In this document: piece by piece, positions 1 to 5,392 of the stretch
How positions within the stretch are numbered: position 1 is the first letter of the stretch
How the letters are laid out: the number at the start of each line of letters is the position of its first letter
NCBI GenBank assembly: GCA_038203095.1
Contig: JBBREH010000033.1
Coordinates: 1 to 14,264 of the forward strand
Source of the DNA: PALSA-1336 sp038203095
GTDB taxonomy: Bacteria; Patescibacteriota; Doudnabacteria; UBA920
DNA: 14,264 nt
Reading direction: 5' to 3'
Made by a program: the position numbers and the translations under genes
The notes under the pieces: generated by a model
Told to the model about the DNA's origin: nothing
Databases searched by the model: none
Seen by the model: only the letters and a program-made list of their open reading frames with translations

Positions 1-147
1 TTTTTTAGACCAAAATTTGATATTTTAGCCAAAATCGAAGTTAAAAATTTTGATGTTTAACTTTAGTTAAGCGGAAAAATTGTTAACAAGAGTTTGGCAA
101 AAGAGCAATTTTTGGACAAAAATTAATTCGCCACAAGGCTAATATAT
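1..147. other. AT-rich left edge without a recognisable gene
   Basis: This stretch lies downstream of the leftward operon. It is very AT-rich and has stops in all frames that I checked. I see no strong stem-loop followed by a T-run that could end the operon, only a weak 5-bp inverted repeat (TTAAC/GTTAA) near 58-71. The operon may continue or end to the left of the window. Confidence 0.4.
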
Positions 148-423
148 TTAATTTGCTAATTTTGCACCGGTAAGGTTGTATTCAACCCATTCAACGGCTG
201 GATTTTTACTCAGAATTGCATTATATTTTTGTAATTGTCCCGACGTCCAACTTTTTCTTAATACTAGAATGTAAGAGCCCATAGGTAGTCTGCTTTCAAC
301 ATCACTGTTTATAGAGCAAATAGTTTCATTTATTTGTTGTGTTGGTGTGGTCGATTTAAATTTGACAATTAACTCGTCGACAATCGCAGGGCCAATGTTG
401 GGAATGCCCACTGATCTTCCCAA
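148..423 (-). CDS. Small propeptide-like (fervidolysin/I9-type) domain protein, start uncertain
   Basis: From the TTG at 421-423 this encodes 91 residues. The pattern DELIVKFK, then a central YILVLRKSW strand, then a final helix-strand ending NPAVEWVEYN, resembles the N-terminal prodomain of fervidolysin-like subtilases, a fold that shields or inhibits the protease. No protease domain follows, so it is a stand-alone domain. In the same frame the reading continues upstream to about 534 and encodes KKYLIVVPLILFFIFI, a convincing signal peptide or membrane anchor, followed by about 20 more residues. That extension has no ATG, GTG or TTG; the candidates are ATA at 532-534, with GGGAG eight bases upstream, or CTG at 520-522. 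The htpX stop (531-533) overlaps this point, so translation may be coupled. A periplasmic or surface inhibitor or chaperone role beside HtpX is inference. The family assignment is from pattern only. Confidence 0.6.
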   Translation of the reverse strand: MGRSVGIPNIGPAIVDELIVKFKSTTPTQQINETICSINSDVESRLPMGSYILVLRKSWTSGQLQKYNAILSKNPAVEWVEYNLTGAKLAN

Positions 424-530
424 ATGAAATAACGTGGTAGCATTATCAGGACAGGGCCGATTAATATCCCAAAAGTAGATTCTAATGAAAATAAAAAATA
501 AAATTAGCGGAACAACAATCAGATATTTTT

Positions 531-1439
531 TTATAAATTCATCTCCCGTAACCTCTTCACCCTGTCCGCAATTGGCGGGTGAGTGTTAAACATGGAGGCG
601 AACCAGCCAACCGAGCTTTGGCCTTTATGTTCTTTAAGCGGGTTGACTATATACATATGCGCCGTGGCTTTGTTGGCGACTTCCAAAGGCTCCTGATCTT
701 TGTCAATTTTTTCCAAAGCTCGAGCCAGGCCTTCTGGGTAGCGAGTAAGTAAGGCTCCACTGGCATCGGCCAAATATTCACGCTGGCGAGAGACCGCGAG
801 TTTAATTAAAGTTGCGATAATCGGCGAAAGAAGAGCTAGAACAACACCGACAATCATCAGTATCATTTTTAACTGTCCACCTTCTTTGTCGTTTGACCTT
901 TTGCCAAAAAAACTAAAACGCAAAAACCAATCGGCCAAAAGAGTTATAGTGCCGACTAAAACCACTACCAAAGTCATTACGCGAATGTCATAGTTGCCAA
1001 TGTGGGAAAGCTCGTGAGCAATAACGCCTTCTAATTCAGCTTTTTCCAGTTTGGCTAAAATGCCGGTGGTTACGCAAACCACCGCGTGCTTTGGGTCACG
1101 GCCGGTGGCAAAGGCATTAGGCGCGCTGTCCTCTATAATGTAAATTCTGGGTGTTGGTAGTCCCGCTGCAATGCAAAGGTTTTCTACAATCCTGTATAAT
1201 TCTTGATTGGTATTACGATCTACTTCCTGCGCTTTTGACAGCGCTAGAGTAATTGAATCACTGAAATAATAAGATATCCAAGCAGAGAAAATAGAAAAAC
1301 CTACCGCGAAATATAAAATCGCGGAATTATTGTAGACTTGCGAAAAAACAAAACCGAGTAGGCTAATGAAAATTAGAAAGCAGAAAATTAAAATCCAGCT
1401 TTCGCGTTTGTTTTTATTAATCAAATCGTAAGTCAGCAT
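531..1439 (-). CDS. htpX: HtpX-like M48 family membrane zinc metalloprotease
   Basis: A 302-residue protein of normal length for HtpX. Two hydrophobic segments lie at about residues 15-33 and 39-57, and two more at about 153-172 and 190-214. The zinc motif HELSH is at 142-146, and the third ligand is probably Glu221 in REYLADA. The conserved segment SAPNAFATG (about 105-113) precedes the active site, and the C-terminal THPPIADRVKRLREM is the usual family end. HtpX proteases act in the cytoplasmic membrane and degrade misfolded membrane proteins. The gene starts three bases after the stop of the 101-aa gene upstream and is third in the lemA operon; lemA next to htpX is a common pairing. The ATG at 1439 is the only start that keeps the first membrane segment. 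Confidence 0.93.
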   Translation of the reverse strand: MLTYDLINKNKRESWILIFCFLIFISLLGFVFSQVYNNSAILYFAVGFSIFSAWISYYFSDSITLALSKAQEVDRNTNQELYRIVENLCIAAGLPTPRIYIIEDSAPNAFATGRDPKHAVVCVTTGILAKLEKAELEGVIAHELSHIGNYDIRVMTLVVVLVGTITLLADWFLRFSFFGKRSNDKEGGQLKMILMIVGVVLALLSPIIATLIKLAVSRQREYLADASGALLTRYPEGLARALEKIDKDQEPLEVANKATAHMYIVNPLKEHKGQSSVGWFASMFNTHPPIADRVKRLREMNL

Positions 1440-1442
1440 TGC

Positions 1443-1748
1443 TTAAACATCAGGACAAATTCTGAAACTGCGTGCTTCAAAATGACATCCCTTATTAATT
1501 TTATCTTCTACTATTTTAACTACCTCACTACTTGCCAATGAAAGGTAGTTAGTTGGGTTTCGATTTATATCTGTTATATCTAGCGGATCATCATCAAAAA
1601 TAAATAGGATAGCATTTTCAGTAATAGTTATATGCGTAGCCCCCATATTTTCTACAAATTTTAAAATAGCTGTAGTATTTCTTATATCGCCTAAAAAATT
1701 TTTAAAATCAGTTTTTTCATTTGGATTTGGACGATGTTCCGCAGTCAT
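1443..1748 (-). CDS. Hypothetical 101-aa protein between lemA and htpX
   Basis: The ATG at 1746-1748 is two bases beyond the lemA stop, and the gene ends three bases before the htpX start, so it is very probably translated as part of the operon. The protein is soluble, with no signal peptide or membrane segment. A central strand-rich stretch (THITITENAILFIFDDD, about residues 38-54) contains an acidic run. Cys88 and Cys98 lie near the C-terminus. I do not recognise a family. Its base composition is AT-rich like the genome background. It interrupts the usual direct lemA-htpX arrangement, so it may be an accessory factor of that system, but no function can be read from the sequence. Confidence 0.65.
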   Translation of the reverse strand: MTAEHRPNPNEKTDFKNFLGDIRNTTAILKFVENMGATHITITENAILFIFDDDPLDITDINRNPTNYLSLASSEVVKIVEDKINKGCHFEARSFRICPDV

Positions 1749-1750
1749 TT

Positions 1751-2323
1751 TTAAAATTTTACTGCTACGGGTTGAGCTTCGGGACCTTTTTCGTCTATGC
1801 CAAAGAAATCTTTTTTGGTAAAGCCGAACATAGAGGCAAAAAGGTTAGTGGGGAAGACTTGGAGTTTTGTGTTATAGTCGCGGACGTTGCCGTTGTAAAA
1901 GCGACGGGCGGCTTGGATTTTGTCTTCGGTGTCGGTAAGGTCTGCCTGGAGCTGCATAAAATTTTGGTTGGCTTTAAGCTCGGGGTAAGCTTCGGCCACG
2001 GCAAACAAGCTTTTTAATGTGCCGGCCAGCATATTTTCTTTGGCCAGTTTGTCGTCTAGGCTTCCCGCACCCATAGCCGCGGCGCGCGCCTGGGTAACTT
2101 TTTCAAACACACCAGCTTCGTGAGTGGCATAACCTTTAACCGTTTCCACCAAATTGGGGATAAGGTCGTACCTACGTTTTAACTGCACACTAATGTCGCT
2201 CCAGGCTTCATCTACCTGATTGCGGCTTCTAACTAGGGAGTTATATAAAATAACCAGAATGACAGCTATAGCTATCAATATGTAAACAAATATCATCATA
2301 TAATTATTGATCTTACCTGCCAA
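1751..2323 (-). CDS. lemA: LemA family membrane protein
   Basis: LemA proteins have a short extracytoplasmic N-terminus, one membrane helix and a long helical cytoplasmic domain. All parts are visible: a hydrophobic segment at about residues 10-26, then NSLVRSRNQVDEAWSDISVQ, RRYDLIPNLVETVKGYA, the FxxVTQAR segment, YPELKANQNFMQLQADL, and the ending ARRFYNGNVRDYN with FPTNLFASMFGF. The longest frame starts at TTG 2323 (190 aa), but the ATG at 2297-2299 would give 182 aa beginning MMIFVYILIA, which fits the family better. No clear SD precedes either one. It is first in the leftward operon with htpX, below an extended -10 promoter. LemA/HtpX partnership in membrane protein quality control is known for the families; here it is inferred from gene order. 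Confidence 0.93.
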   Translation of the reverse strand: MAGKINNYMMIFVYILIAIAVILVILYNSLVRSRNQVDEAWSDISVQLKRRYDLIPNLVETVKGYATHEAGVFEKVTQARAAAMGAGSLDDKLAKENMLAGTLKSLFAVAEAYPELKANQNFMQLQADLTDTEDKIQAARRFYNGNVRDYNTKLQVFPTNLFASMFGFTKKDFFGIDEKGPEAQPVAVKF

Positions 2324-2360
2324 AATTAGACAGATTTATTAATTTTTCTAAAGTAAATTA

Positions 2361-2369
2361 ATTATAGCA
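2361..2369 (-). promoter_or_regulatory. Extended -10 promoter of the lemA operon
   Basis: On the minus strand this reads TGCTATAAT: a perfect TATAAT with the TGn extension. No good -35 box is seen at the expected distance. The predicted start near 2354 gives a leader of about 30 bases to TTG 2323, or about 55 to ATG 2299. Confidence 0.6.
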
Positions 2370-2445
2370 TAATTTAGCTTATTTTTCATTTGGGAGGCAG
2401 CTGGGTTCAAAGGACTGAGTGTATTGTCACATTTGCCAGGATTTG

Positions 2446-2462
2446 GCAGGCCGATGGCCTGC
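2446..2462. repeat. Short GC-rich stem-loop
   Basis: GCAGGCC (2446-2452) and GGCCTGC (2456-2462) pair perfectly around a GAT loop. There is no T-run on either side, so it is probably not a terminator. Confidence 0.5.
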
Positions 2463-2584
2463 GCCACATCGGGGAATATCAACAAAACTCCAATCTACTC
2501 AAGGTTGTAAACAGTTACGAGGCAAACTAGCTGAAATTGGCATGGTCGTTAGGGTAAAGTTCGAATATTTTTTTGGCAAAATCA

Positions 2585-2626
2585 AACGTTCCCTCTTTTA
2601 TGCGGCCGCATAAAAGAGGGAACGTT
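2585..2626. repeat. Perfect 42-bp palindrome with no spacer
   Basis: Every base from 2585 to 2626 pairs with its mirror position, 21 bp per arm, with GCGGCCGC at the centre. Weaker symmetry continues outside: TGGCA at 2574-2578 and TGCCA at 2634-2638. It could extrude as a cruciform, bind a dimeric protein, or be a fold-back assembly artefact. It has no T-run. Confidence 0.9.
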
Positions 2627-2669
2627 GTAAATATGCCATAGGGCAAATTGGCAGTTGGCAAAACTGCTC

Positions 2670-2697
2670 TTGACAAATTTTTACAATCTGCTATACT
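2670..2697 (+). promoter_or_regulatory. Sigma-70 type promoter of the yerC-like regulator and hisG
   Basis: A perfect TTGACA (2670-2675), a 16-base spacer and TATACT (2692-2697), with TGC just before the -10 (extended -10). The predicted start is near 2704, about 53 bases before the ATG at 2757. It is the best promoter in the window, and transcription from it would run through the regulator into the hisG leader. Confidence 0.75.
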
Positions 2698-2724
2698 TGG
2701 GTATATTACTATAGTTAAGTATAG
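2691..2724. promoter_or_regulatory. Candidate operator, trp-operator-like palindrome over the promoter
   Basis: Positions 2709-2724 form a 16-base palindrome with one mismatched pair (CTATA-G-TTAA-G-TATAG). Its core, TAGTTAA, matches the core of the E. coli trp operator (CTAGTTAACTAG). In addition CTATACTT (2691-2698), covering the -10, is an exact inverted copy of AAGTATAG (2717-2724). Placement at the start site of a TrpR-family gene suggests autorepression. That is inference from sequence symmetry and family. Confidence 0.5.
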
Positions 2725-2756
2725 CGTAAGTTCCAGTAATCAACTTAAAAAATTTT

Positions 2757-3083
2757 ATGACAATTAACTTGAACAATAAAAAAATTGACGCGTTGGCAGA
2801 GGCGTTTTTGGAATTGCGGAATAAAGGCGAGGCCAAAAAGTTTTTGCGCGACTTGCTTACGGCCCCAGAAATTGAAGAATTCGGCAACCGCTGGCAAACC
2901 GCCAGAATGTTATCGGCTAAAGTACCGTATTCAACTATTCGAGGCTTTACCGGTCTTTCCCCGCGCACAATAGCGCGTATTTCCAAATGGTTAAATAAAG
3001 GCAAGGGCGGGTATAAATTAGTTATAAATCGTTTAAGCACGCATCATCATAGCTCTCTTCCTGTTGGGAAAGGGCTGCGTTGA
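2757..3083 (+). CDS. TrpR/YerC family transcriptional regulator, probably of histidine genes
   Basis: 108 residues. Residues 1-93 match the TrpR-like YerC/YecD family: a helical start (LAEAFLELRNKGEAKKFLRDLLTA), then EIEEFGNRWQTARML, then the helix-turn-helix (YSTIRGFTGLSPRTIARISKWL, about 58-79), and the closing GKGGYKLVINRL. Such proteins bind DNA as dimers; members in Gram-positive bacteria have been linked to histidine genes (HisR) by comparative genomics. hisG follows 126 bases downstream, which supports that role. The tail after residue 93 is unusual: it contains three consecutive His codons (3042-3050) and is encoded by DNA that also forms the first arms of a predicted attenuator, so the end of this gene may double as a leader peptide. 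The ATG at 2757 has no SD; the start is set by family length. Confidence 0.87.
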   Translation: MTINLNNKKIDALAEAFLELRNKGEAKKFLRDLLTAPEIEEFGNRWQTARMLSAKVPYSTIRGFTGLSPRTIARISKWLNKGKGGYKLVINRLSTHHHSSLPVGKGLR

Positions 3084-3101
3084 TAATCCTTTTGTTTTAA
3101 T

Positions 3102-3111
3102 GTACTAGTAC
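3102..3111. promoter_or_regulatory. GTACTAGTAC palindrome, possible second regulator site
   Basis: A perfect 10-bp palindrome between the regulator stop and the hisG terminator. It overlaps weak -10-like hexamers (TACTAG 3103-3108, TACGAT 3109-3114) and shares TACTA, AGT and ATAG elements with the operator at 2709-2724. It may be an internal operator or promoter for hisG, with modest support. Confidence 0.3.
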
Positions 3112-3140
3112 GATAGTGCAAAAGGCATCCGTCAATTTAG

Positions 3141-3167
3141 CCTCTTCCTTGCAGGAAGGGGTTTTTT
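3141..3167 (+). terminator. Rho-independent terminator 42 bases before hisG
   Basis: A 9-bp stem (3141-3149 with 3153-3161, one G-U pair), loop TGC, then six T's (3162-3167). It ends transcription after the regulator or, more interestingly, acts as the conditional terminator of the hisG leader. Confidence 0.85.
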
Positions 3168-3209
3168 GTTTGTCCTATACAAACATAATGAAAAGTTTAG
3201 GAGTGACAG

Positions 3210-4088
3210 ATGGAGAGTGTTAAAAGGTTTGCAGTACCAAACGGTTCGTTGATGGCGCATACGTTGGAAATTCTTGCCTCGATAGGATTTATACTTCCTC
3301 CGGTTGGCAGGAATGACTTCTACGGAAAAATAGGCGGAATTGAATTTTATCGCCGTGACCGAGAAACTATTCCAGGGCTTGTAGCTGCAGGGAAGTTTGA
3401 TGCCGGCATTACCGGTTCAGACCTCCGGGTTAATGCCGGGATCGGAGACTCAGATGTCCGAGTTGTAGGCGCGTTGCGCTACGCCCGAGCCAGTAACAGT
3501 GTCACGCGTTGGGTATTAGCCGCAAAATCGGAGATCAGTAACTTTGCCGGACTCAGAATCGGAACGGAAAGAATTGGTCTTGCCAGACATTGTCTCAGCG
3601 CTGAACTTGCTCAAGGGGCGACCCTCGTAAAATTGTCGGGGACGGAGGAGTCGGCTGTATCCGACGAACTTTGCGACTTGGTGTTTGTTGTTACCGAAAG
3701 CGGTGGAAGTTTGCGGGCTCACGGCCTGAAAATTATCCGCGACAATTTGTTCGTCAGTACGCCCGAGGTGTTGTGTTATCTGAACGCGCCGATTGAAGCA
3801 CAGCAGGTCGCCAAAGAAATTTATTTGGCCATGCAGGCAATTTTGGCAGCAGAGTTCATGGTCACCGTGAAGTTTGACCTTAGGCTGGACGATCTGGCTG
3901 GTTTGCAATTGCCGTCTGCGGTGAGCCCAACAATCAGTGACACACAAGACCCAGCATGGGTTGCAGCGGAAGTATTGATTGAACGGCGGCAGTTTGGCCA
4001 CGTTTTGCGCCTGCTGGCGAATGTCGGCGCACAGGGCATCTACATGCAAGATGTCCAAGGTTATATTAAAGGAGGTGCTATCGAATAA
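3210..4088 (+). CDS. hisG: ATP phosphoribosyltransferase, long form (HisG)
   Basis: HisG catalyses the first step of histidine synthesis, joining ATP and PRPP to give N1-phosphoribosyl-ATP. The 292-residue length and two-part build fit the long, hexameric form that needs no HisZ. The catalytic part starts RFAVPNGSL (6-14), with RDRETIPGLVAAGKFDAGITGSD at about 49-71 and the PRPP-binding loop ESGGSLRAHGL at 163-173. A C-terminal ACT-like regulatory domain lies at about 212-287 (VTVKFDL, SPTIS, WVAAEVLIERRQ, LLANVGAQGIYMQDV), where histidine normally binds as feedback inhibitor. AGGAG at 3199-3203, six bases before the ATG, fixes the start. The gene looks more GC-rich than secA or gatA. It lies just after a predicted attenuator, and a stem-loop follows it. 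Confidence 0.93.
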   Translation: MESVKRFAVPNGSLMAHTLEILASIGFILPPVGRNDFYGKIGGIEFYRRDRETIPGLVAAGKFDAGITGSDLRVNAGIGDSDVRVVGALRYARASNSVTRWVLAAKSEISNFAGLRIGTERIGLARHCLSAELAQGATLVKLSGTEESAVSDELCDLVFVVTESGGSLRAHGLKIIRDNLFVSTPEVLCYLNAPIEAQQVAKEIYLAMQAILAAEFMVTVKFDLRLDDLAGLQLPSAVSPTISDTQDPAWVAAEVLIERRQFGHVLRLLANVGAQGIYMQDVQGYIKGGAIE

Positions 4089-4100
4089 ATAACGCGACGT

Positions 4101-4123
4101 GGGCGGAGACTTCAAATCCGCCC
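4101..4123 (+). terminator. Stem-loop after hisG, probable weak terminator
   Basis: GGGCGGA (4101-4107) and TCCGCCC (4117-4123) form a 7-bp GC-rich stem around a 9-base loop, 12 bases after the hisG stop. The following tract (CTCGTTTCC) is poor in T's, so termination may be leaky. Confidence 0.55.
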
Positions 4124-4304
4124 GCTCGTTTCCTAAAAGAATTTGTTTTTTAAATTTTTTTTAAAAGCAAATATTTTTAGAAAATATGAATTATTTATTT
4201 TCACAATTAAATAATAACCATTTGACCCATCGGTATTTTGAATTGTACTTATTGAGAACGGATTATTTTTTAATTTTGTAAATTTTTTACTTTGTTTTGA
4301 AATT
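4124..4304. other. AT-rich spacer between hisG and hisI
   Basis: This spacer is strikingly AT-rich compared with the flanking genes. A weak promoter can be proposed (TTGACC 4222-4227, TACTTA 4246-4251, 18-base spacing). A 31-codon frame at 4186-4281 contains two His codons but has no SD, and no arm in it pairs with the stem at 4305-4331. A minus-strand frame of 87 codons crosses this spacer but starts inside hisI and is not called. Confidence 0.35.
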
Positions 4305-4333
4305 AACCCCTTCTTAATAACAGAAGGGGTTTT
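4305..4333 (+). terminator. Terminator-like stem-loop 44 bases before hisI
   Basis: AACCCCTTCT (4305-4314) pairs perfectly with AGAAGGGGTT (4322-4331) around a 7-base loop, followed by TT and then AAATT. It is placed like the terminator before hisG, so it either ends read-through from hisG or limits entry into hisI. Confidence 0.6.
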
Positions 4334-4377
4334 AAATTGTCCCATAACAATATTAAAGACAATCACAAGGAGAAACA

Positions 4378-4770
4378 ATGAAGGTTTTAAGGCCAAATTT
4401 TGAAAAAGGTGGCGGCCTAATTGCTGCCGTCGCTCAAGACGTAAAAACCCTGGAAATCAGGATGCTGGGCTTTGCGAATGAGGAGGCAGTAAAGCAGTCG
4501 CTGGCAACCGGCTTAGCGACATTCTACTCGCGGTCAAAAAATCGTGTGTGGGTTAAAGGCGAGAGTTCACGAAACACTTTGTGGTTGGTGGCGCCACCAA
4601 GAATATATTGTGACGGTGATGCCATTATTTATTTGGTTGAGGCAGTCGGCCCGACTTGCCACACAGGGCAAGCCGGTTGTTTTTATCGCAGCATTTTGGA
4701 TGTGGATAAGGCGGTGTTTCCTTTGCAAGAAGCGGCGTTGCCAATAGTGGATTGGGAAGTAAATCTTTAA
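4378..4770 (+). CDS. hisI: Phosphoribosyl-AMP cyclohydrolase (HisI)
   Basis: HisI opens the adenine ring of N1-phosphoribosyl-AMP, the third step of histidine synthesis. The 130-residue protein is a stand-alone cyclohydrolase without the fused HisE pyrophosphatase. Visible motifs: GGGLIAAVAQD (11-21), MLGFANEEA, the very typical ATFYSRSKNRVWVKGE (47-62), YCDGDA (77-82) and GPTCHTGQAGCFYR (91-104). Cys78, Cys94 and Cys101 are the expected zinc ligands, and Asp79 and Asp81 are expected metal ligands. The family motif is DCDxD as I recall it; here the first Asp is Tyr77 (TAT instead of GAT). The SD sequence AAGGAG is at 4367-4372, five bases before the ATG. The next gene's SD overlaps this stop codon, so the two are one translational unit. 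hisG lies upstream; the other his genes are not in the window. Confidence 0.93.
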   Translation: MKVLRPNFEKGGGLIAAVAQDVKTLEIRMLGFANEEAVKQSLATGLATFYSRSKNRVWVKGESSRNTLWLVAPPRIYCDGDAIIYLVEAVGPTCHTGQAGCFYRSILDVDKAVFPLQEAALPIVDWEVNL

Positions 4771-4782
4771 GGAGAAAAACAC

Positions 4783-5373
4783 ATGGTTAGAAGAATGCAG
4801 ATTGGCGTGATGGGTAGCGCGGCGGATTTGGGTTATGCCCAGGAAGTCGCCCAGCTCGCGGAAGATGTTGGGCGACAGATTGCTGTTCGAGGCTACACCG
4901 TGGTTTACGGCGCGGAGAAAGACTGTGACTCGCTTTCCACCGCGGCCGGCAGGGGAGCCAAGAGTGCCGGTGGTCTAACTGTCGGGGTGACTTATGGCAA
5001 GGGACTAAAGGTGTTTGATGATGCTGATGTAATTATTACGTGTGGGGCAGAACGCGGTGGGCCACGTGAGGCGGTTTTGGTCCTCTCGTGCGACGTGATT
5101 ATCTGCGTCTCCGGCGGTAGCGGAACACTCAACGAGATGGTAGTTGCTTATCAAGGTAATATTCCAATTGTGGCCTTGGTCGGCACTGGCGGGATGGCCG
5201 ATACCTATGCCGGAAAGTTTATTGACGCTCGCAAACGGCTGATGGTGAGATCGGCCTCAACCGCAGAAGAAGCTGTTCTATTAGCTGTGGAATCGGTTCA
5301 GGCTCGTTGCAAGCACGTGGCTGTTGTCGGGAAGTGCTCATTCTGCGGCATGGAAAAGAAGGAGGTTTTATAG
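4783..5373 (+). CDS. SLOG/LOG-fold protein (TIGR00725-like), possible nucleotide-binding hydrolase
   Basis: 196 residues with a Rossmann-like SLOG fold. The start IGVMGSA (7-13), GGLTVGVTYG (63-72), VIITCGAERGGPREAVLVLSCDVIICVSGG (83-112) and the signature GGSGTLNE (111-118) match the TIGR00725 group of LOG-like, formerly 'lysine decarboxylase', proteins. In LOG enzymes GGxGTxxE and an Arg form the site that removes the phosphoribosyl group from modified AMP; Arg95 and Glu118 could be the equivalents. A short C-terminal tail contains CSFCG (185-189), a possible metal site. AAGGAG at 4769-4774 overlaps the hisI stop and lies eight bases before the ATG. Pairing with hisI, whose substrate is also a phosphoribosylated AMP, suggests a role with histidine intermediates, but that is inference. 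A strong terminator follows. Confidence 0.8.
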   Translation: MVRRMQIGVMGSAADLGYAQEVAQLAEDVGRQIAVRGYTVVYGAEKDCDSLSTAAGRGAKSAGGLTVGVTYGKGLKVFDDADVIITCGAERGGPREAVLVLSCDVIICVSGGSGTLNEMVVAYQGNIPIVALVGTGGMADTYAGKFIDARKRLMVRSASTAEEAVLLAVESVQARCKHVAVVGKCSFCGMEKKEVL

Positions 5374-5392
5374 AGTAAGCTAAATCGAAATC

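Larger units (their letters stand above)
2371..2669. other. Intergenic stretch with stem-loops, no gene
   Basis: Together with its flanking promoters this forms a divergent intergenic region between lemA and the yerC-like gene. A 64-codon frame at 2419-2613 shows no protein-like pattern and is not called. Visible structure: a 7-bp stem with a 3-base loop at 2446-2462, several TTGGCA/TGCCA motifs (2443, 2573, 2634 and 2655 areas), and the long palindrome at 2585-2626. The promoter of the next gene begins at 2670. Confidence 0.5.
3042..3167 (+). promoter_or_regulatory. Candidate histidine attenuator upstream of hisG
   Basis: Element order: three CAT codons in frame at 3042-3050; arm 1 (3051-3061) pairs with arm 2 (3067-3076) in a 10-bp stem with one bulge and one G-U pair; the regulator stop codon is at 3081; arm 3 (3141-3149) pairs perfectly, with one G-U pair, with arm 4 (3153-3161), followed by six T's. 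Arm 2 (3067-3075) can instead pair with 3140-3148 at eight of nine positions, which would break the terminator. A ribosome stalled on the His codons would mask arm 1 and release arm 2 for arm 3; a ribosome reaching the stop would mask arm 2 and allow termination. This is the classic his/trp attenuation logic. The mechanism is inferred from pairing and position. T-box sequence motifs are absent. Confidence 0.6.

Noticed and set aside
2419..2613. 64-codon plus-strand frame upstream of the yerC-like gene
   Set aside because: Residue pattern is not protein-like, it runs into the 42-bp palindrome, and it has no initiation signals.
3042..3209. T-box riboswitch for hisG
   Set aside because: No T-box core or AGGGUGGNACCGCG-like antiterminator sequence is present; the ribosome-mediated model fits the visible His codons and arms better.
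3516..4115. 199-codon minus-strand frame opposite hisG
   Set aside because: It is antisense to a clearly recognised hisG and has the residue mix of a shadow frame.
4186..4333. Second His attenuator before hisI (31-codon frame with two His codons plus terminator)
   Set aside because: The two His codons are not adjacent, there is no SD, and no upstream arm can pair with the terminator's 5' arm, so the alternative structure required for attenuation is missing.
4133..4396. Minus-strand frame of 87 codons between hisG and hisI
   Set aside because: It starts at a TTG inside hisI, runs through the stem-loop at 4305-4331, has no SD and lies in extremely AT-rich DNA. A shorter start at its internal ATG is not excluded, but nothing supports a real gene.
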